A stretch of DNA of 64,000 bases from an uncultured Clostridia bacterium (GTDB taxonomy: Bacteria > Bacillota > Clostridia > Oscillospirales > Ruminococcaceae), in the NCBI GenBank assembly GCA_947383835.1, contig CANDEV010000001.1:1-64000 (forward strand). Reading direction: 5' to 3'. The notes below the pieces were generated by a model. The model was not told the DNA's origin. It ran no database searches and saw only the letters and a list, made by a program, of their open reading frames with translations. A program made the position numbers and the translations under genes. Below are positions 43,379-52,244 of this stretch, in pieces. Position 1 is the stretch's first letter, and each line of letters begins with the position of its first letter.

Positions 43379-43582
43379 AATCTCCAATTAAAAAGTGTAT
43401 AATACTAATCACTTCCATTGTGCAGACAAAAATTTCTGCGCAAAATCCATATACGCAAGATTTTACTTGAAATTTTTGTACACAATTAGGTCGTGAATTA
43501 GTATAAAAAATCAAGCGAAAGCTTTGATGTGTGTGGTTTTGCTCAGATTTTTTATCTACACTTTTAATTGGAGATTAGTATT
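43379..43582. repeat. miniature element family A copy 3, split by a family B element
   Basis: The left arm AATCTCCAATTAAAAAGTGT begins at 43379 and the right arm ends ATTAGTA at about 43,582, both as in copy 1. A complete family B element interrupts it at 43,403-43,503. The flanking 43,583-43,722 repeats the sequence right of copy 1 with few changes. Confidence 0.8.
43403..43503. mobile_element. complete family B miniature element with 3-bp target duplication
   Basis: 101 bp from TACTAATCACTTCC to GGTCGTGAATTAGTA. The host reads GTGTA-TAA before and TAA-AAAATC after, while uninterrupted copy 1 reads GTGTA-TAA-AAAATC, so TAA was duplicated on insertion. The termini match family A, so both are probably moved by one transposase not present here. 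Confidence 0.8.
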
Positions 43583-43699
43583 ATGTATATGCGGGCATAT
43601 TTCGGTTAATGACGGAGGACAAGAGTGATTTTGTCTGTATAATTATTGGTTTTAAAATTTAATTTTTTGATTATATGAAACCGCACGTTCCCATGCTGT

Positions 43700-43927
43700 T
43701 TAAAAATATTTTTTGTAGAATTTTAATTTTTCTTGGTCGTTCTTAAAAAAATCTGATTTTACAATAATTTCTGCGGATTTATCTATCAATTCATTTTGAC
43801 TTTCTTCCGATTGTTCGTTAAATCTGAACAGCTTGAATCCACCCAATGCTTCAAATCTTATAAGCTCTTGATATATCGCATGGCTGACTACAGTATAATT
43901 TTCACTGTAATACATCTCAGCTTGCAT
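43700..43927 (-). CDS. small conserved-looking protein, 75 aa
   Basis: Opens MQAEMYYSENYTVVSHAIYQ, then FEALGGFKLFRFNEQSEESQ and ends KFYKKYF. The composition is that of a real soluble protein, not a shadow frame. No convincing ribosome site is present, and it is bordered by repeat DNA downstream and an AraC remnant upstream, so the 5' end may be truncated. I do not recognise the family. Confidence 0.4.
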   Translation of the reverse strand: MQAEMYYSENYTVVSHAIYQELIRFEALGGFKLFRFNEQSEESQNELIDKSAEIIVKSDFFKNDQEKLKFYKKYF

Positions 43928-43929
43928 AA

Positions 43930-44118
43930 GATAATTTTATAAGCGAGGAATATCTTTCCCATATTCGCTGCACCGGAGCCTATGAATTGATATGTCATAC
44001 AACAATGAAATTTTCGGATATAGCCGAAAATACAGGCTTTTGCTGCGCAAACGACATGAGCAGGAAGATACGGGAATATTACGGGAAATCTCCTACGGAA
44101 ATTCGGTTTGAAAAATGA
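43930..44118 (+). pseudogene. AraC-family regulator remnant (C-terminal HTH)
   Basis: The plus strand reads YLSHIRCTGAYELICHTTMK, FSDIAENTGFCCANDMSRKI and YYGKSPTEIRF, then TGA at 44116-44118. This is the second half of an AraC DNA-binding domain (DIAxxxGF...F...YGxSPxxxR). No start codon or N-terminal domain is present, so the gene has lost most of its length. A hairpin terminator follows. Confidence 0.65.
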
Positions 44119-44145
44119 AACATAAAATTTATTACGAAAAATAAA

Positions 44146-44181
44146 AGCGGTCTGTATGGAAATTTTTCCACACAGACCGCT
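44146..44181. terminator. terminator after the AraC remnant
   Basis: AGCGGTCTGT (44146-44155) pairs with ACAGACCGCT (44172-44181), extended inward by TGGAAA/TTTCCA. 44,182-44,351 holds nothing else I can support. Confidence 0.65.
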
Positions 44182-44351
44182 CAGTACTCCGCCACAACTG
44201 CCAAATAGAGAAAGCAAAATTAAATCGTTAGGATTGAACGCGTCATCAAATATTTTAGTACATTAAGTTTATCGAATTTCTATATCTCTAAATCATATTT
44301 TTGCATATATTGCAATATTTTTAAAATTACACATCATCTCCAATTTTTTTT

Positions 44352-45734
44352 TCAAAACGCAGCGTCTCCAATAGCTTTCAAAAGACTTTTGTCCGTGTCG
44401 GAGGTATCCTGAGACAATTCCCATATCATAATGCCGCCCAAATTTTCTTTGGCATATTTTGTTTTTTTCTTTATTGTGTCAACGCCGTTGTAGTAAACCT
44501 CCATACCGTTGTATGAAACGCTGTCCCTGCTCCACGCGTCGGGAACTTCTGCAAGTATCGTCCCGTAATCCGCCCAGCTCGGACGTGCATAAAATGGAAC
44601 TCCCAGCACCACCTTATGCTGTGGCAGACCTCGTGTTTCTTTCCAGTATGTACCGCAGTTTACGGCAAATTCATATTGGGAATGACGCTCACCGTCGCCT
44701 CCGTCATACGCCATGATATTTATAAAATCCACAGCATTCAGCACGGAATTAGTATGAGCTGCAGCGTCATAATAAACATTGCCGTCGGCAGTCATACCGC
44801 TCAGCACCGCCGCTGTAAGAAGCTTGTCTTCAGCGTGAAGCTTTTCCGAAAGAACTGTCATAAGTTCCTCATACTGCTTTGCACTTGTGCCGTCAACACG
44901 AGGATGCTCCCAATCCATATCAACTCCGTCAAAACCGTATTTATCACACATAGCAACAATATTTTCGGCAAATTTTCCGATCTTTTCGCTGTCAGCGGTC
45001 GCCTCCATAAATACGCCCTCCAGTGGGGTATCGTTGTAGCTCCAACCGCCGATCGATAGAAGTACCTTTGCTCCGTTTTCGTGAGCTGAATGGATAAGCT
45101 CCGCCGCCGTGTCGGGATTTTCCAAGTCACGCAAACCGCCGTCCGCTGTAGGAATGGCAAACGCATAGCAAACGTGGGTCAGTACGCCGAAATCCACAGT
45201 ATGTAACTTATCCGGCTCCCAGCTCGGATAGTAACCCACAACCTTGAAATCTGTCAATTCAGTATCACGAGGTTCGGAAGCATCTATGGGAGTATTGTTC
45301 ACATCGGCAGGCTGCACAGGCTCACCGTCGGCTATCATCAAGTCCTCCCACACATCGCTGCTGCCGGGCTTCTCGCCTTGAGTCCACCATTTGGCTTTGT
45401 ATTTTCTTCCTTGATAACTCACCGTATCGCCTCCGTTATAGACTGCTGTACTGTCCCATGTTCCCGACGGAAGCTCCGCAAAGACTTCCGTCACAGACGG
45501 TGTTTCGGAGTACACGCCGCTTTCCTCAGATACGACAGACTCCAACGTTTCCGTTTCCGAGGTTTGCTCCGCGGAGTACACTGATGTAACCGATGTAGTT
45601 GTCATTCCTGTTTCCGTCCCGATAACGGCAACGGTATTTGGAGTTTTAAAAAAACACATACATACCGCAGCGGTCAGCAGTACACCGAAAACAAAACCTC
45701 CCAAAGCGTAAAAAAAATTATTTTTAAGTTTCAT
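44352..45734 (-). CDS. membrane-anchored GH18 chitinase-like protein with CBM5/12
   Basis: 460 residues. An uncleaved-looking signal anchor (FFYALGGFVFGVLLTAAVCM) is followed by a Ser/Thr-rich stretch, a CBM5/12 module (88-132, WDSTAVYNGGDTVSYQGRKY, AKWWTQGEKPG) and a GH18 barrel (162-455). The barrel has VVGYYPSWE, LLSIGGWS and the DGVDMDWE motif at 269-276, with Glu276 as the acid, so catalysis should be intact. Substrates may be chitin, N-glycans or GlcNAc polymers such as wall material. It acts on the outer cell face and is monocistronic. Confidence 0.9.
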   Translation of the reverse strand: MKLKNNFFYALGGFVFGVLLTAAVCMCFFKTPNTVAVIGTETGMTTTSVTSVYSAEQTSETETLESVVSEESGVYSETPSVTEVFAELPSGTWDSTAVYNGGDTVSYQGRKYKAKWWTQGEKPGSSDVWEDLMIADGEPVQPADVNNTPIDASEPRDTELTDFKVVGYYPSWEPDKLHTVDFGVLTHVCYAFAIPTADGGLRDLENPDTAAELIHSAHENGAKVLLSIGGWSYNDTPLEGVFMEATADSEKIGKFAENIVAMCDKYGFDGVDMDWEHPRVDGTSAKQYEELMTVLSEKLHAEDKLLTAAVLSGMTADGNVYYDAAAHTNSVLNAVDFINIMAYDGGDGERHSQYEFAVNCGTYWKETRGLPQHKVVLGVPFYARPSWADYGTILAEVPDAWSRDSVSYNGMEVYYNGVDTIKKKTKYAKENLGGIMIWELSQDTSDTDKSLLKAIGDAAF

Positions 45735-45784
45735 ATTATCAGCTCCGTCACATTTGTTTAATTTAGTATATATGGGGAAATCTT

Positions 45785-45973
45785 AGAACCTATCTTCACA
45801 AGATACATGTGCGGATTTTTGACAAGATTTTGCCGATGCCTTGGCAAACAGCCTGCAAAAATCCGTAAAAGCTTTAGCTTTTCGAATACAGAGGGTATTT
45901 CAGGGATTTTTAACGCAGTCAGCGGCGAAATATTGCCGAAAAGACGTGCGCGCAGCTTGTGAAGACAGGTTCT
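45785..45973. repeat. 189-bp inverted-repeat element
   Basis: Termini AGAACCTATCTTCACAAG (45785-45802) and, inverted, AGAACCTGTCTTCACAAG (45956-45973) match at 17 of 18 positions. The interior has no open frame of note. It is probably a miniature element derived from an insertion sequence. The rest of 45,735-46,107 holds an AT-rich segment whose 46,044-46,090 part repeats a leader near 29,008. Confidence 0.65.
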
Positions 45974-46107
45974 TATATATTTATTAAATATATACCTGAT
46001 TTTATTATAGCATTTCTGATAATATTTGTCAAATTAAGCCTAATTTTTTTCCTCTTTAAACATATTTTTAAAGATAATTTTATACTGAAAGCAAAATAAA
46101 AAATTCC

Positions 46108-46329
46108 TCACTCAATCTCGACTCCGCTGACGGAAATGTTATAAGTTAAAGATGTGAACGGCGTTTCCTCTCCGTCAACAATCAAAGCCATGCGATATCC
46201 TATCCAATCGATCGTCGTTTCGGCAGCAACAATTCCATTATCGGCTGTGCCGTAAATTACCGCGCCTATTTCTTCTCCGCCCCAGCCGTTTGCAAGACCG
46301 TTGTCTGTTGAACAAACTTCAAGGTGCAT
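46108..46329 (-). pseudogene. fragment of an unrecognised gene, 73 codons
   Basis: The frame reads NGLANGWGGEEIGAVIYGTA and ends SLTYNISVSGVEIE. It looks like the end of an extracellular beta-rich domain. No ribosome site precedes the ATG at 46329, and the start lies inside a sequence (GTCTGTTGAACAAACTT) that recurs at 54,535. I therefore regard it as a truncated remnant. Confidence 0.35.
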
Positions 46330-46403
46330 AAGGAAAACAATCGAGGAAATTGATTATAAACATAAACTATTTATAATAATGATATATACAAAAATTAGCA
46401 TAA

Positions 46404-46440
46404 AATAAGAATCCACCAGCTTATCTGGTGGATTCTTATT
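46404..46440. terminator. 16-bp perfect hairpin
   Basis: AATAAGAATCCACCAG (46404-46419), a 5-nt loop and its complement (46425-46440), then GTTTTTAT. No gene reads into it from the left on the plus strand; it may be left from a deleted gene. 46,441-46,677 is AT-rich with no gene seen. Confidence 0.7.
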
Positions 46441-46677
46441 GTTTTTATAAAATTTCCGCAGTAACACATTAATACTATCGTCAAACACCGATAATATGTT
46501 AATTCAACATTTAACAAAAAAATTTACACTCTGCCAAAAGAAATGTAGTATTCTTTTATATTTCTTATTTAGTCAAAACAAATTGCAAGTGATATTGCAA
46601 TTTGAACAAGAAATATATATTTATATATTTTTTTGTTGTATATAATAATAAATTTACATATTATAACGTTAAATATA

Positions 46678-46731
46678 TTGACATTAGTCCTAAAACAGAC
46701 TATAATATATTATAGTCTGTTTTAGGACTAA
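46678..46731 (+). promoter_or_regulatory. MarR-MATE promoter covered by a 48-bp perfect palindrome
   Basis: TTGACA (46678-46683), 17 nt, TATAAT (46701-46706). The palindrome occupies 46684-46731, each 24-nt arm beginning TTAGTCCTAAAACAGAC, with no spacer at the centre. It covers the promoter spacer, the -10 box and the start region, so a bound MarR dimer or tetramer would block transcription. Confidence 0.85.
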
Positions 46732-46747
46732 GTATATGGAGGTCGTT

Positions 46748-47191
46748 ATGGATAACACAGTGCAAAATCAAATAGTTCAGTTTAATCGTTTATTTAAGCG
46801 TTATGACGATATATACCGCAGGGCAGCGAAGAATTTCGATCTTCCCGAACTTGCATTATGGATATTATATGTATTGCGTGAAAATAACGAATGTACTCAA
46901 AAGGATATTGTTGACCAATTGCTTCAATCAAAGCAGTCTATCAATTCGTCAATAAAAATGCTCGAACAGGACGGATATGTTAAATTGGAGTATTCCGAAA
47001 AAAACCGCAAAAACAAATATGTTCATCTGACTGAAAAAGGAGCTACTCTTTCCGTGAGTACCGCAAACAAGATAGTTGAGGCAGAAAATAGGGCATTTAA
47101 GGCTCTTGACGCTACGGAACTGGAAACACTTCTTAAACTATTTGAACGTCTTTCAACATCTCTTAATAACGAAATGGGAAAAATCAAATAA
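46748..47191 (+). CDS. MarR-family transcriptional regulator
   Basis: 147 residues. I prefer the ATG at 46748, since TATGGAGGTC lies just before it; the ATG at 46736 is inside that ribosome site. A winged helix occupies ~30-105: LALWILYVLRENNECTQKDI, LLQSKQSINSSIKMLEQDGY and YSEKNRKNKYVHLTEKG, flanked by dimerisation helices. It is expected to bind the palindrome directly upstream, repress itself and the MATE exporter 21 nt downstream, and release on binding a small molecule. Confidence 0.88.
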   Translation: MDNTVQNQIVQFNRLFKRYDDIYRRAAKNFDLPELALWILYVLRENNECTQKDIVDQLLQSKQSINSSIKMLEQDGYVKLEYSEKNRKNKYVHLTEKGATLSVSTANKIVEAENRAFKALDATELETLLKLFERLSTSLNNEMGKIK

Positions 47192-47212
47192 ACTTGTATT
47201 GGAGAGAAAAAA

Positions 47213-48523
47213 ATGGATTTGTTAAAAACTAACATTAAAATATTATACAAAAAATATCTGGTTCCTTCACTGTCGGCTGCTGTAGTAACATCTGTATACA
47301 GCTTTGTGGATATGATAGCGATTGGACAGGGAATCGGTCCTGATGGCGCAGCTGCATTATCTATAGCAACGCCGATATTTGGTATAATTTCTTTTTTTGG
47401 CATTCTTTGCGGTGTTGGCGGAAGCGTATATCTTGGCAAGGCTCGCGGTGAAAACTCCCCAGAGAAATCCAATGCATATTTCACAGCGTCGGCGGGAGTA
47501 ATGCTTTTACTGACAGTTTTGGCGCATATTTTCTTTAATATATTTTCAACGCAGATATATACATTTTTCGGTGCAAGTGAAGTGTTGATGCCATTTGTGG
47601 AGGAATATACAAATTGGATCATATGGACGATGCCAATTTCTATAATTTCCTCGTATCTTTCGTGTGTAATTCGCAGCGACGGTGCTCCTAATCGTGTTAT
47701 GACTGCTGTTGTAATTGGTGGTATAATAAATATTTTCGGTGATTGGTTTTTGGTTTTCCCTATGAAATTGGGAATGACAGGAGCTGCATTGGCAACAATT
47801 GTGGGAACTGTTGTTCAATTTATTGTACTTTGCAGTTATTTCTTCTCAAAAAAATGTCAGTTAAAAGCAGTAAAACCATTTCGCTTATTTAAGGCTTGCC
47901 GCAATATTCTGCGTGCGGGTTTCAGTGCTGGAGTTATCGACATAGCATTTATTGTACTTACTGTAATTCTTAACAAACAAATTCTTAAATATGGCGGCGA
48001 GGCGGCATTGGCGATTTTTGGAATGGTAATTACTTGTTCCTCGATGTTTCAGCACCTTTTCACCGGTGTCGGACTTGCAATACAGCCTATTGTCTCAACC
48101 AATTTTGGAGCAGGACAGATTGAACGTATCAGAGAAATTGATAAGCTTTCCTCAGCAACGGCATTGATAATGGGATTTATTTTTTCCGCCGTAGGTTTGC
48201 TGTTCCCGTTACAACTTACAACACTTTTTATAAATACAACACCCGAAATAATTGAACTTGCTCCCATGATAATTCGTATCTATTTTCTGTCATTTTTTCC
48301 TATGGGGCTCAATATTCAAGCAACCTATTATTTACAGTCGATTATGAAAACAAAATGGTCAGCAATTCTGGCTTTACTGCGGGGATTGATATTCAGCGGA
48401 ATACTTGTATATCTGCTCCCGATTTTTTGGGGGCTCAATGGGGTATGGTGGGCTATGTCCATAACAGAGTTTGCCGTGTCAGTCATCACAATAATATGTT
48501 TGAAAAAAACAGATAAACAATAA
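47213..48523 (+). CDS. MATE-family efflux transporter
   Basis: 436 residues with about twelve membrane segments after TTGGAGAGAAAAAA. Recognisable family blocks are LVPSLSAAVVTSVYSFVDM, IGQGIGPDGAAALSIA, VGGSVYLGKARGE and GVGLAIQPIVSTNFGAGQ. MATE pumps export drugs or metabolites using Na+ or H+ gradients. The gene is in an operon with the MarR regulator, the standard layout for a substrate-induced exporter. Confidence 0.9.
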   Translation: MDLLKTNIKILYKKYLVPSLSAAVVTSVYSFVDMIAIGQGIGPDGAAALSIATPIFGIISFFGILCGVGGSVYLGKARGENSPEKSNAYFTASAGVMLLLTVLAHIFFNIFSTQIYTFFGASEVLMPFVEEYTNWIIWTMPISIISSYLSCVIRSDGAPNRVMTAVVIGGIINIFGDWFLVFPMKLGMTGAALATIVGTVVQFIVLCSYFFSKKCQLKAVKPFRLFKACRNILRAGFSAGVIDIAFIVLTVILNKQILKYGGEAALAIFGMVITCSSMFQHLFTGVGLAIQPIVSTNFGAGQIERIREIDKLSSATALIMGFIFSAVGLLFPLQLTTLFINTTPEIIELAPMIIRIYFLSFFPMGLNIQATYYLQSIMKTKWSAILALLRGLIFSGILVYLLPIFWGLNGVWWAMSITEFAVSVITIICLKKTDKQ

Positions 48524-48591
48524 ATAACAATGCTCATACAAAATATAAAGCAGGAAGAAATAATATTCCACTTACAGTAAAAAATACTGAT

Positions 48592-49893
48592 GTGAACAGT
48601 ATTCTGACAAAATCGAATTTACCAGTGACTGATTTTTCTGTAAATCCGTATACAGGCTGCGAACATAAATGTGAATATTGTTATGCGTCATTTATGAAAC
48701 GTTTTACAAACCACTCCGAACCTTGGGGTGAATTTGTGGATGTAAAGCAATGGCAGCCTATAAAAAACCCGCAAAAATATGCCGATAAGGAACTGTTTAT
48801 AGGTTCTGTTACCGACCCATATCAGCCATTAGAGCAAATGCAGGGAAGCGGCTGTAAAATAAACGGGGAAAAATCGGAATTTTTCCCCGAAAAACTCCGT
48901 AAAAACGAGCTTTTAACAAGCCTTGACAAAGAGCGTGAATATCCCCTGATTTTTTATTATCTTCCTCTTGTTTTTCAGAAAAAAAGCTTTGGATACGCGG
49001 CGCTTGTTTATAATTTTCCGCAGTGCTATGATATAAGTCTGCGAGATTTTATAAAAACTGCGGTAAATTCGCTGGAATTTCTGCGAATGAAAAATGATAT
49101 TCATTATCTCTCGCAATGTCAGCGCGAGTCCTCGCTGTACGACGCGTTGACGGGATTTTATAATCTTAAAGAATTTCGTGAAATTGTTCTGACAAGCGGC
49201 AAAAACGACGCCGTAAATCTTCTTGCGGTAAACTTTTCTTTTGCGGACGACAGAGAATATGTTTTCGGCGAAACATACCGAAGCGATATTATCGTGTCTG
49301 CCGCTGCAGCAATAAAAAAAATCTGCGTAAATCATGAGGTATGCTGCCGTACCGACAACGGATTTATCATAATGCACGGCGGAGGATATTTCCCCGATAA
49401 ATTAAAAGCAGCAATGCAGTGCGAAACGGCGGGTAAATTTACCGAGCGGCAGGTCGTTATTTCTTATGCCGATATTGAAAATGCAGCGGCAAAAAACGCA
49501 GTCGGCGACGTTCTTTCCGGGGCTGAAGAAGAAAGCATACTTACGGTGCAAAATGCTGAACGCAGAAAAAATTTGCCGCATTACGATATGCTTTTAAGTC
49601 TGAAAAATGAGATAATGATTTCACCGCACAAGGTATGTGATATAGAAAGTGTGAGCCGCCGTTTCTGCATAAGCGAGGGATATTTCAGGACAATTTATAA
49701 AAATTGCTTTGGGATAAGCTACGTTAATGATTGTATAAACGCGAGGCTTTCACTTGCAAAATATCTGCTTTGTACATCGTCAATGAGCATTTATGCAATA
49801 GCCATGAAATGCGGATACGCTGACGAAAAATATTTTTCAAGGCAATTTAAAGAGAACGCAGGATGTTCACCGTTGAAATATAGGAATAATTAG
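48592..49893 (+). pseudogene. radical-SAM N-terminus fused to a GGDEF/AraC regulator
   Basis: One open frame of 433 codons joins two unrelated parts. Residues 1-~90 are the start of a radical-SAM protein: PYTGCEHKCEYCYASFMKRF with the CxxxCxxC cluster motif, then ELFIGSVTDPYQPLE and QGSGCKI; the rest of that enzyme is missing. From ~91 on it resembles an AraC-type regulator: a sensor region, a degenerate GGDEF-like segment (SSLYDALTGFYNLKEFREIV) and a C-terminal AraC HTH (VCDIESVSRRFCISEGYFRT, AIAMKCGYADEKYFSRQFKE). The GTG start has no good ribosome site. A deletion fusion is the simplest explanation; the regulator half might still be expressed. Confidence 0.65.
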
Positions 49894-50713
49894 AGCGTGT
49901 TCACATAAATTTGTTGCAATATAGAAAAAAATGTGATATAATAAAAACATGAAATTAACAAGAGAACAGTTTGCGAGGATAGAGCATTTAATGCCAATAC
50001 CACGCAAGAAAACGTAAATAACGAATTATGAATTTCTGTGCGCGTTACTGTACATAATCGAAAACGGCTGCAAATGGAGGGCATTACCGAGCGAGCACGG
50101 AAACCGGCGCACGATATACGTCAAATTCAATCGCCGGTGTAAAAACGGAACAATAGACCGTATCTTTGAAGCTTTGCATGAGAAAAATATCATTGAGATC
50201 CGAACAGAAATTATCTGTATAGGCAGTACAAGCATCAAAGTTCACCCCGATGCAGCAGGAGCAAGAAAGTCAAAAGGCGAGCAAAGTATTGACCGTTAAA
50301 AAGGGGGCTCACAACAAAGATTCATTTGGCTTCCGCGTCTGCGAGATATGCAATAATTTTCCGTTTATCAGCAAGCACAAACATTACGCTCCCGAAGGAA
50401 GAAAACTTATTAAAAGCTTTTATTCCGAACATAACCATTATCTGCTTATGGACAGGGCGTATGAGGATAATGGAACTCGAAAACTTGCTGCAAAACAAGG
50501 TTTTATACCTGTTGTACCGCCAAAACGAAATCGCAAAAGTCCATGGAATTATGATAAAGAACTTTACAAACGGCGCAATGAGGTTGAACGCTATTTTTTG
50601 CGGATAAAGTGCTTCAGGCGTTTATTTACTCGTTATGACAAACTGGATTTACTATACTTGGGTAATCTCACTTTAGCTATGATTTTTGATGCTGTTTTTA
50701 TGTGAACATGCTC
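49893..50713 (+). mobile_element. IS5-type insertion sequence, decayed
   Basis: The ends GAGCGTGTTCACATAAA (49893-49909) and, inverted, GAGCATGTTCACATAAA (50697-50713) match at 16 of 17 positions. TA lies on both outer sides (49891-49892 and 50714-50715), the 2-bp duplication of the IS5/IS427 type. The first base of the element completes the TAG stop of the preceding gene. The transposase inside is broken. Confidence 0.85.
49949..50705 (+). pseudogene. IS5-type transposase, stop codons and frameshifts
   Basis: Frame 1 reads MKLTREQFARIEHLMPIPRK, meets TAA at 50015, continues YEFLCALLYIIENGCKWRAL through GARKSKGEQSI to a TAA at 50297. The sense then passes through two other frames (HLASASARYA in one; APEGRKLIKSFYSEHNHYLL, RKSPWNYDKELYKRRNEVER and LFTRYDKLDLLYLG in the next). 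The pieces cover a complete IS5-family transposase, including the C-terminal Glu-containing NEVERYFLR, with at least one nonsense change, a second stop and two frameshifts. It cannot be functional. Confidence 0.85.
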
Positions 50714-50768
50714 TAGTACATTTATAATTGCAATAAAAAGTATATTTATTAAATAATGGAGTGAAAAT

Positions 50769-51221
50769 ATGAAAAAAGAGATGATTTCCATATTATCTTA
50801 CATTCTCCCGCTTATTACATTTATTATAGCTTTTATTTATTTTTTATACTGGTATTTTAATTTAGAAGTACACAATATATGGTATTATGGCGGAGCTATA
50901 TCGGGAGTTGTTTGTAGTTTGTTTGGAATGCTTTTGGTTAGGGTATTAAATTTGAATATTGGAAAACATTGGAGTATATATTTAATTTCAATTGCTGTTG
51001 CTTTAATTATTGAAATCCCACTGCTTTTTGGCTTTTCGTATACTTTATTTTTAGATTTTGTATCATTTATCATTTTAATAATAATTGAATATAATATTTT
51101 AAACAGAAAAGTTATCTCTTTTGTTGAAAAAATTATTTTGCTAATGATCAACCCAGTTAATCATTTTTGGGTTTTGTCAGCTTGTGTTGGCATAAAAATA
51201 TCTTTGTATGGTGTTGATTAA
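50769..51221 (+). CDS. small polytopic membrane protein
   Basis: 150 residues after AATGGAGTGAAAAT. Four membrane segments are visible (YILPLITFIIAFIYFLYWYF; SGVVCSLFGMLLVRVL; IYLISIAVALIIEIPLLFGF; FLDFVSFIILIIIEYNIL). No family is recognised. It lies between a decayed IS5-type copy and the end fragment of a second, oppositely oriented copy, so it may have been carried in as passenger DNA. Confidence 0.7.
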   Translation: MKKEMISILSYILPLITFIIAFIYFLYWYFNLEVHNIWYYGGAISGVVCSLFGMLLVRVLNLNIGKHWSIYLISIAVALIIEIPLLFGFSYTLFLDFVSFIILIIIEYNILNRKVISFVEKIILLMINPVNHFWVLSACVGIKISLYGVD

Positions 51222-51250
51222 TAGGTTGAAAAGTTTTATGATGATTTTTA

Positions 51251-51350
51251 GAGCGTGTTCACATAAAAATAGCATCAAAAATCATATCTAAAGCAAGAAC
51301 GCCAAAATACAACACATCAAGCTTATCATAGCGAGTAAAGACACATATCG
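51251..51350 (-). mobile_element. end fragment of a second IS5-type copy
   Basis: Begins with the terminal repeat GAGCGTGTTCACATAAA. The minus strand reads FTRYDKLDVLYFGVLALDM and IFDAIFM, the C-terminus of the same transposase as at 49,949. The rest of that copy is missing. Confidence 0.75.
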
Positions 51351-51428
51351 TATGTCTTGCTTTTGGCTGACAGGCAGCCTGCGAAAAATCCTTTTGAATT
51401 GCAGATAGTGTATTGTTCATAAGTAATA

Positions 51429-52244
51429 TTATCTTTTTATCTTCTGATACTCTCCGGGCGAAATCCCCTCATATTTTTTGAATACAGTACAGAAATATCC
51501 GGCGTTTGCATACCCTACTGCCTCAGCAATATCTTTTATTGACCTCGGATCCATAACAAGAAGCTGCTTTGCCATTTTAATACGTTTTTTAGTAATATAT
51601 TCAAGAGGCCGTATTCCCAAGCTGTTTTTAAAAACTCTGCAAAGATACTGCGGAGTAACTTTCATTATATCACACAAATCGGTGAGTTCTATAACATTCA
51701 TATAGTTGTCATCAATATAGCTAAGGACAGGTTCAAGAATATCATTTGCCATATTTTCATCTTTTTTTGAAATACACACAAGCTTATGAAAAAGCATTAT
51801 AATTTCATAAACGGCTGCGGAAGCGGAATATCCCCAATATTCACGGTCAGATTTGACAGCAAATATTATTTTTCTGAATATTTCATCCAAAGGTTTGGTT
51901 TCAACTTCATAGGCGCCGCCAACGCCATATCCGAGCTGGCGCATTATAAGTTCTGAAGCATAACCGTCAAATGCAATATAATGAGTGTGCCATTTCCCTT
52001 CTCCGACAGCTTTATATTCATGAGGAATCTTTGCCGGAAGGTAAAACGCCATATTTTCGGTTATTGTATATTCCCTGCCTTCAATTGAGAGCCAGCCCTG
52101 ACCTGATGTGCAAAATATGATCTGTGCACAGTGAAATCCTCCCGGACGTAAAATATGGGGCTGATATTCATTTTCACCTATGTATGAAAGATATACGGGA
52201 AGATTTTTTTCGTTTCCTATTGACAGCAGGAAATTTTGCTCCAT
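51429..52244 (-). CDS. AraC-family regulator with cupin sensor
   Basis: 271 residues, ATG at 52244. An N-terminal AraC-type cupin (PGGFHCAQIIFCTSGQGWLS, YLPAKIPHEYKAVGEGKWHT) binds a sugar-like effector. The C-terminal double HTH (~175-270) contains IELTDLCDIMKVTPQYLCRV, LGIRPLEYI and SIKDIAEAVGYANAGYFCTV. It is divergent from the GH44 gene and probably controls it or a linked sugar function. No signal peptide; it acts in the cytoplasm. Confidence 0.88.
   Translation of the reverse strand: MEQNFLLSIGNEKNLPVYLSYIGENEYQPHILRPGGFHCAQIIFCTSGQGWLSIEGREYTITENMAFYLPAKIPHEYKAVGEGKWHTHYIAFDGYASELIMRQLGYGVGGAYEVETKPLDEIFRKIIFAVKSDREYWGYSASAAVYEIIMLFHKLVCISKKDENMANDILEPVLSYIDDNYMNVIELTDLCDIMKVTPQYLCRVFKNSLGIRPLEYITKKRIKMAKQLLVMDPRSIKDIAEAVGYANAGYFCTVFKKYEGISPGEYQKIKR

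Noticed and set aside
43583..43722. Separate gene in the sequence shared with 25,506-25,660
   Set aside because: The shared block has no conserved frame in either copy; it behaves as non-coding repeat DNA.
44616..45166. Long frames opposite the GH18 gene
   Set aside because: They are antisense to a well-supported enzyme and contain no recognisable domain.
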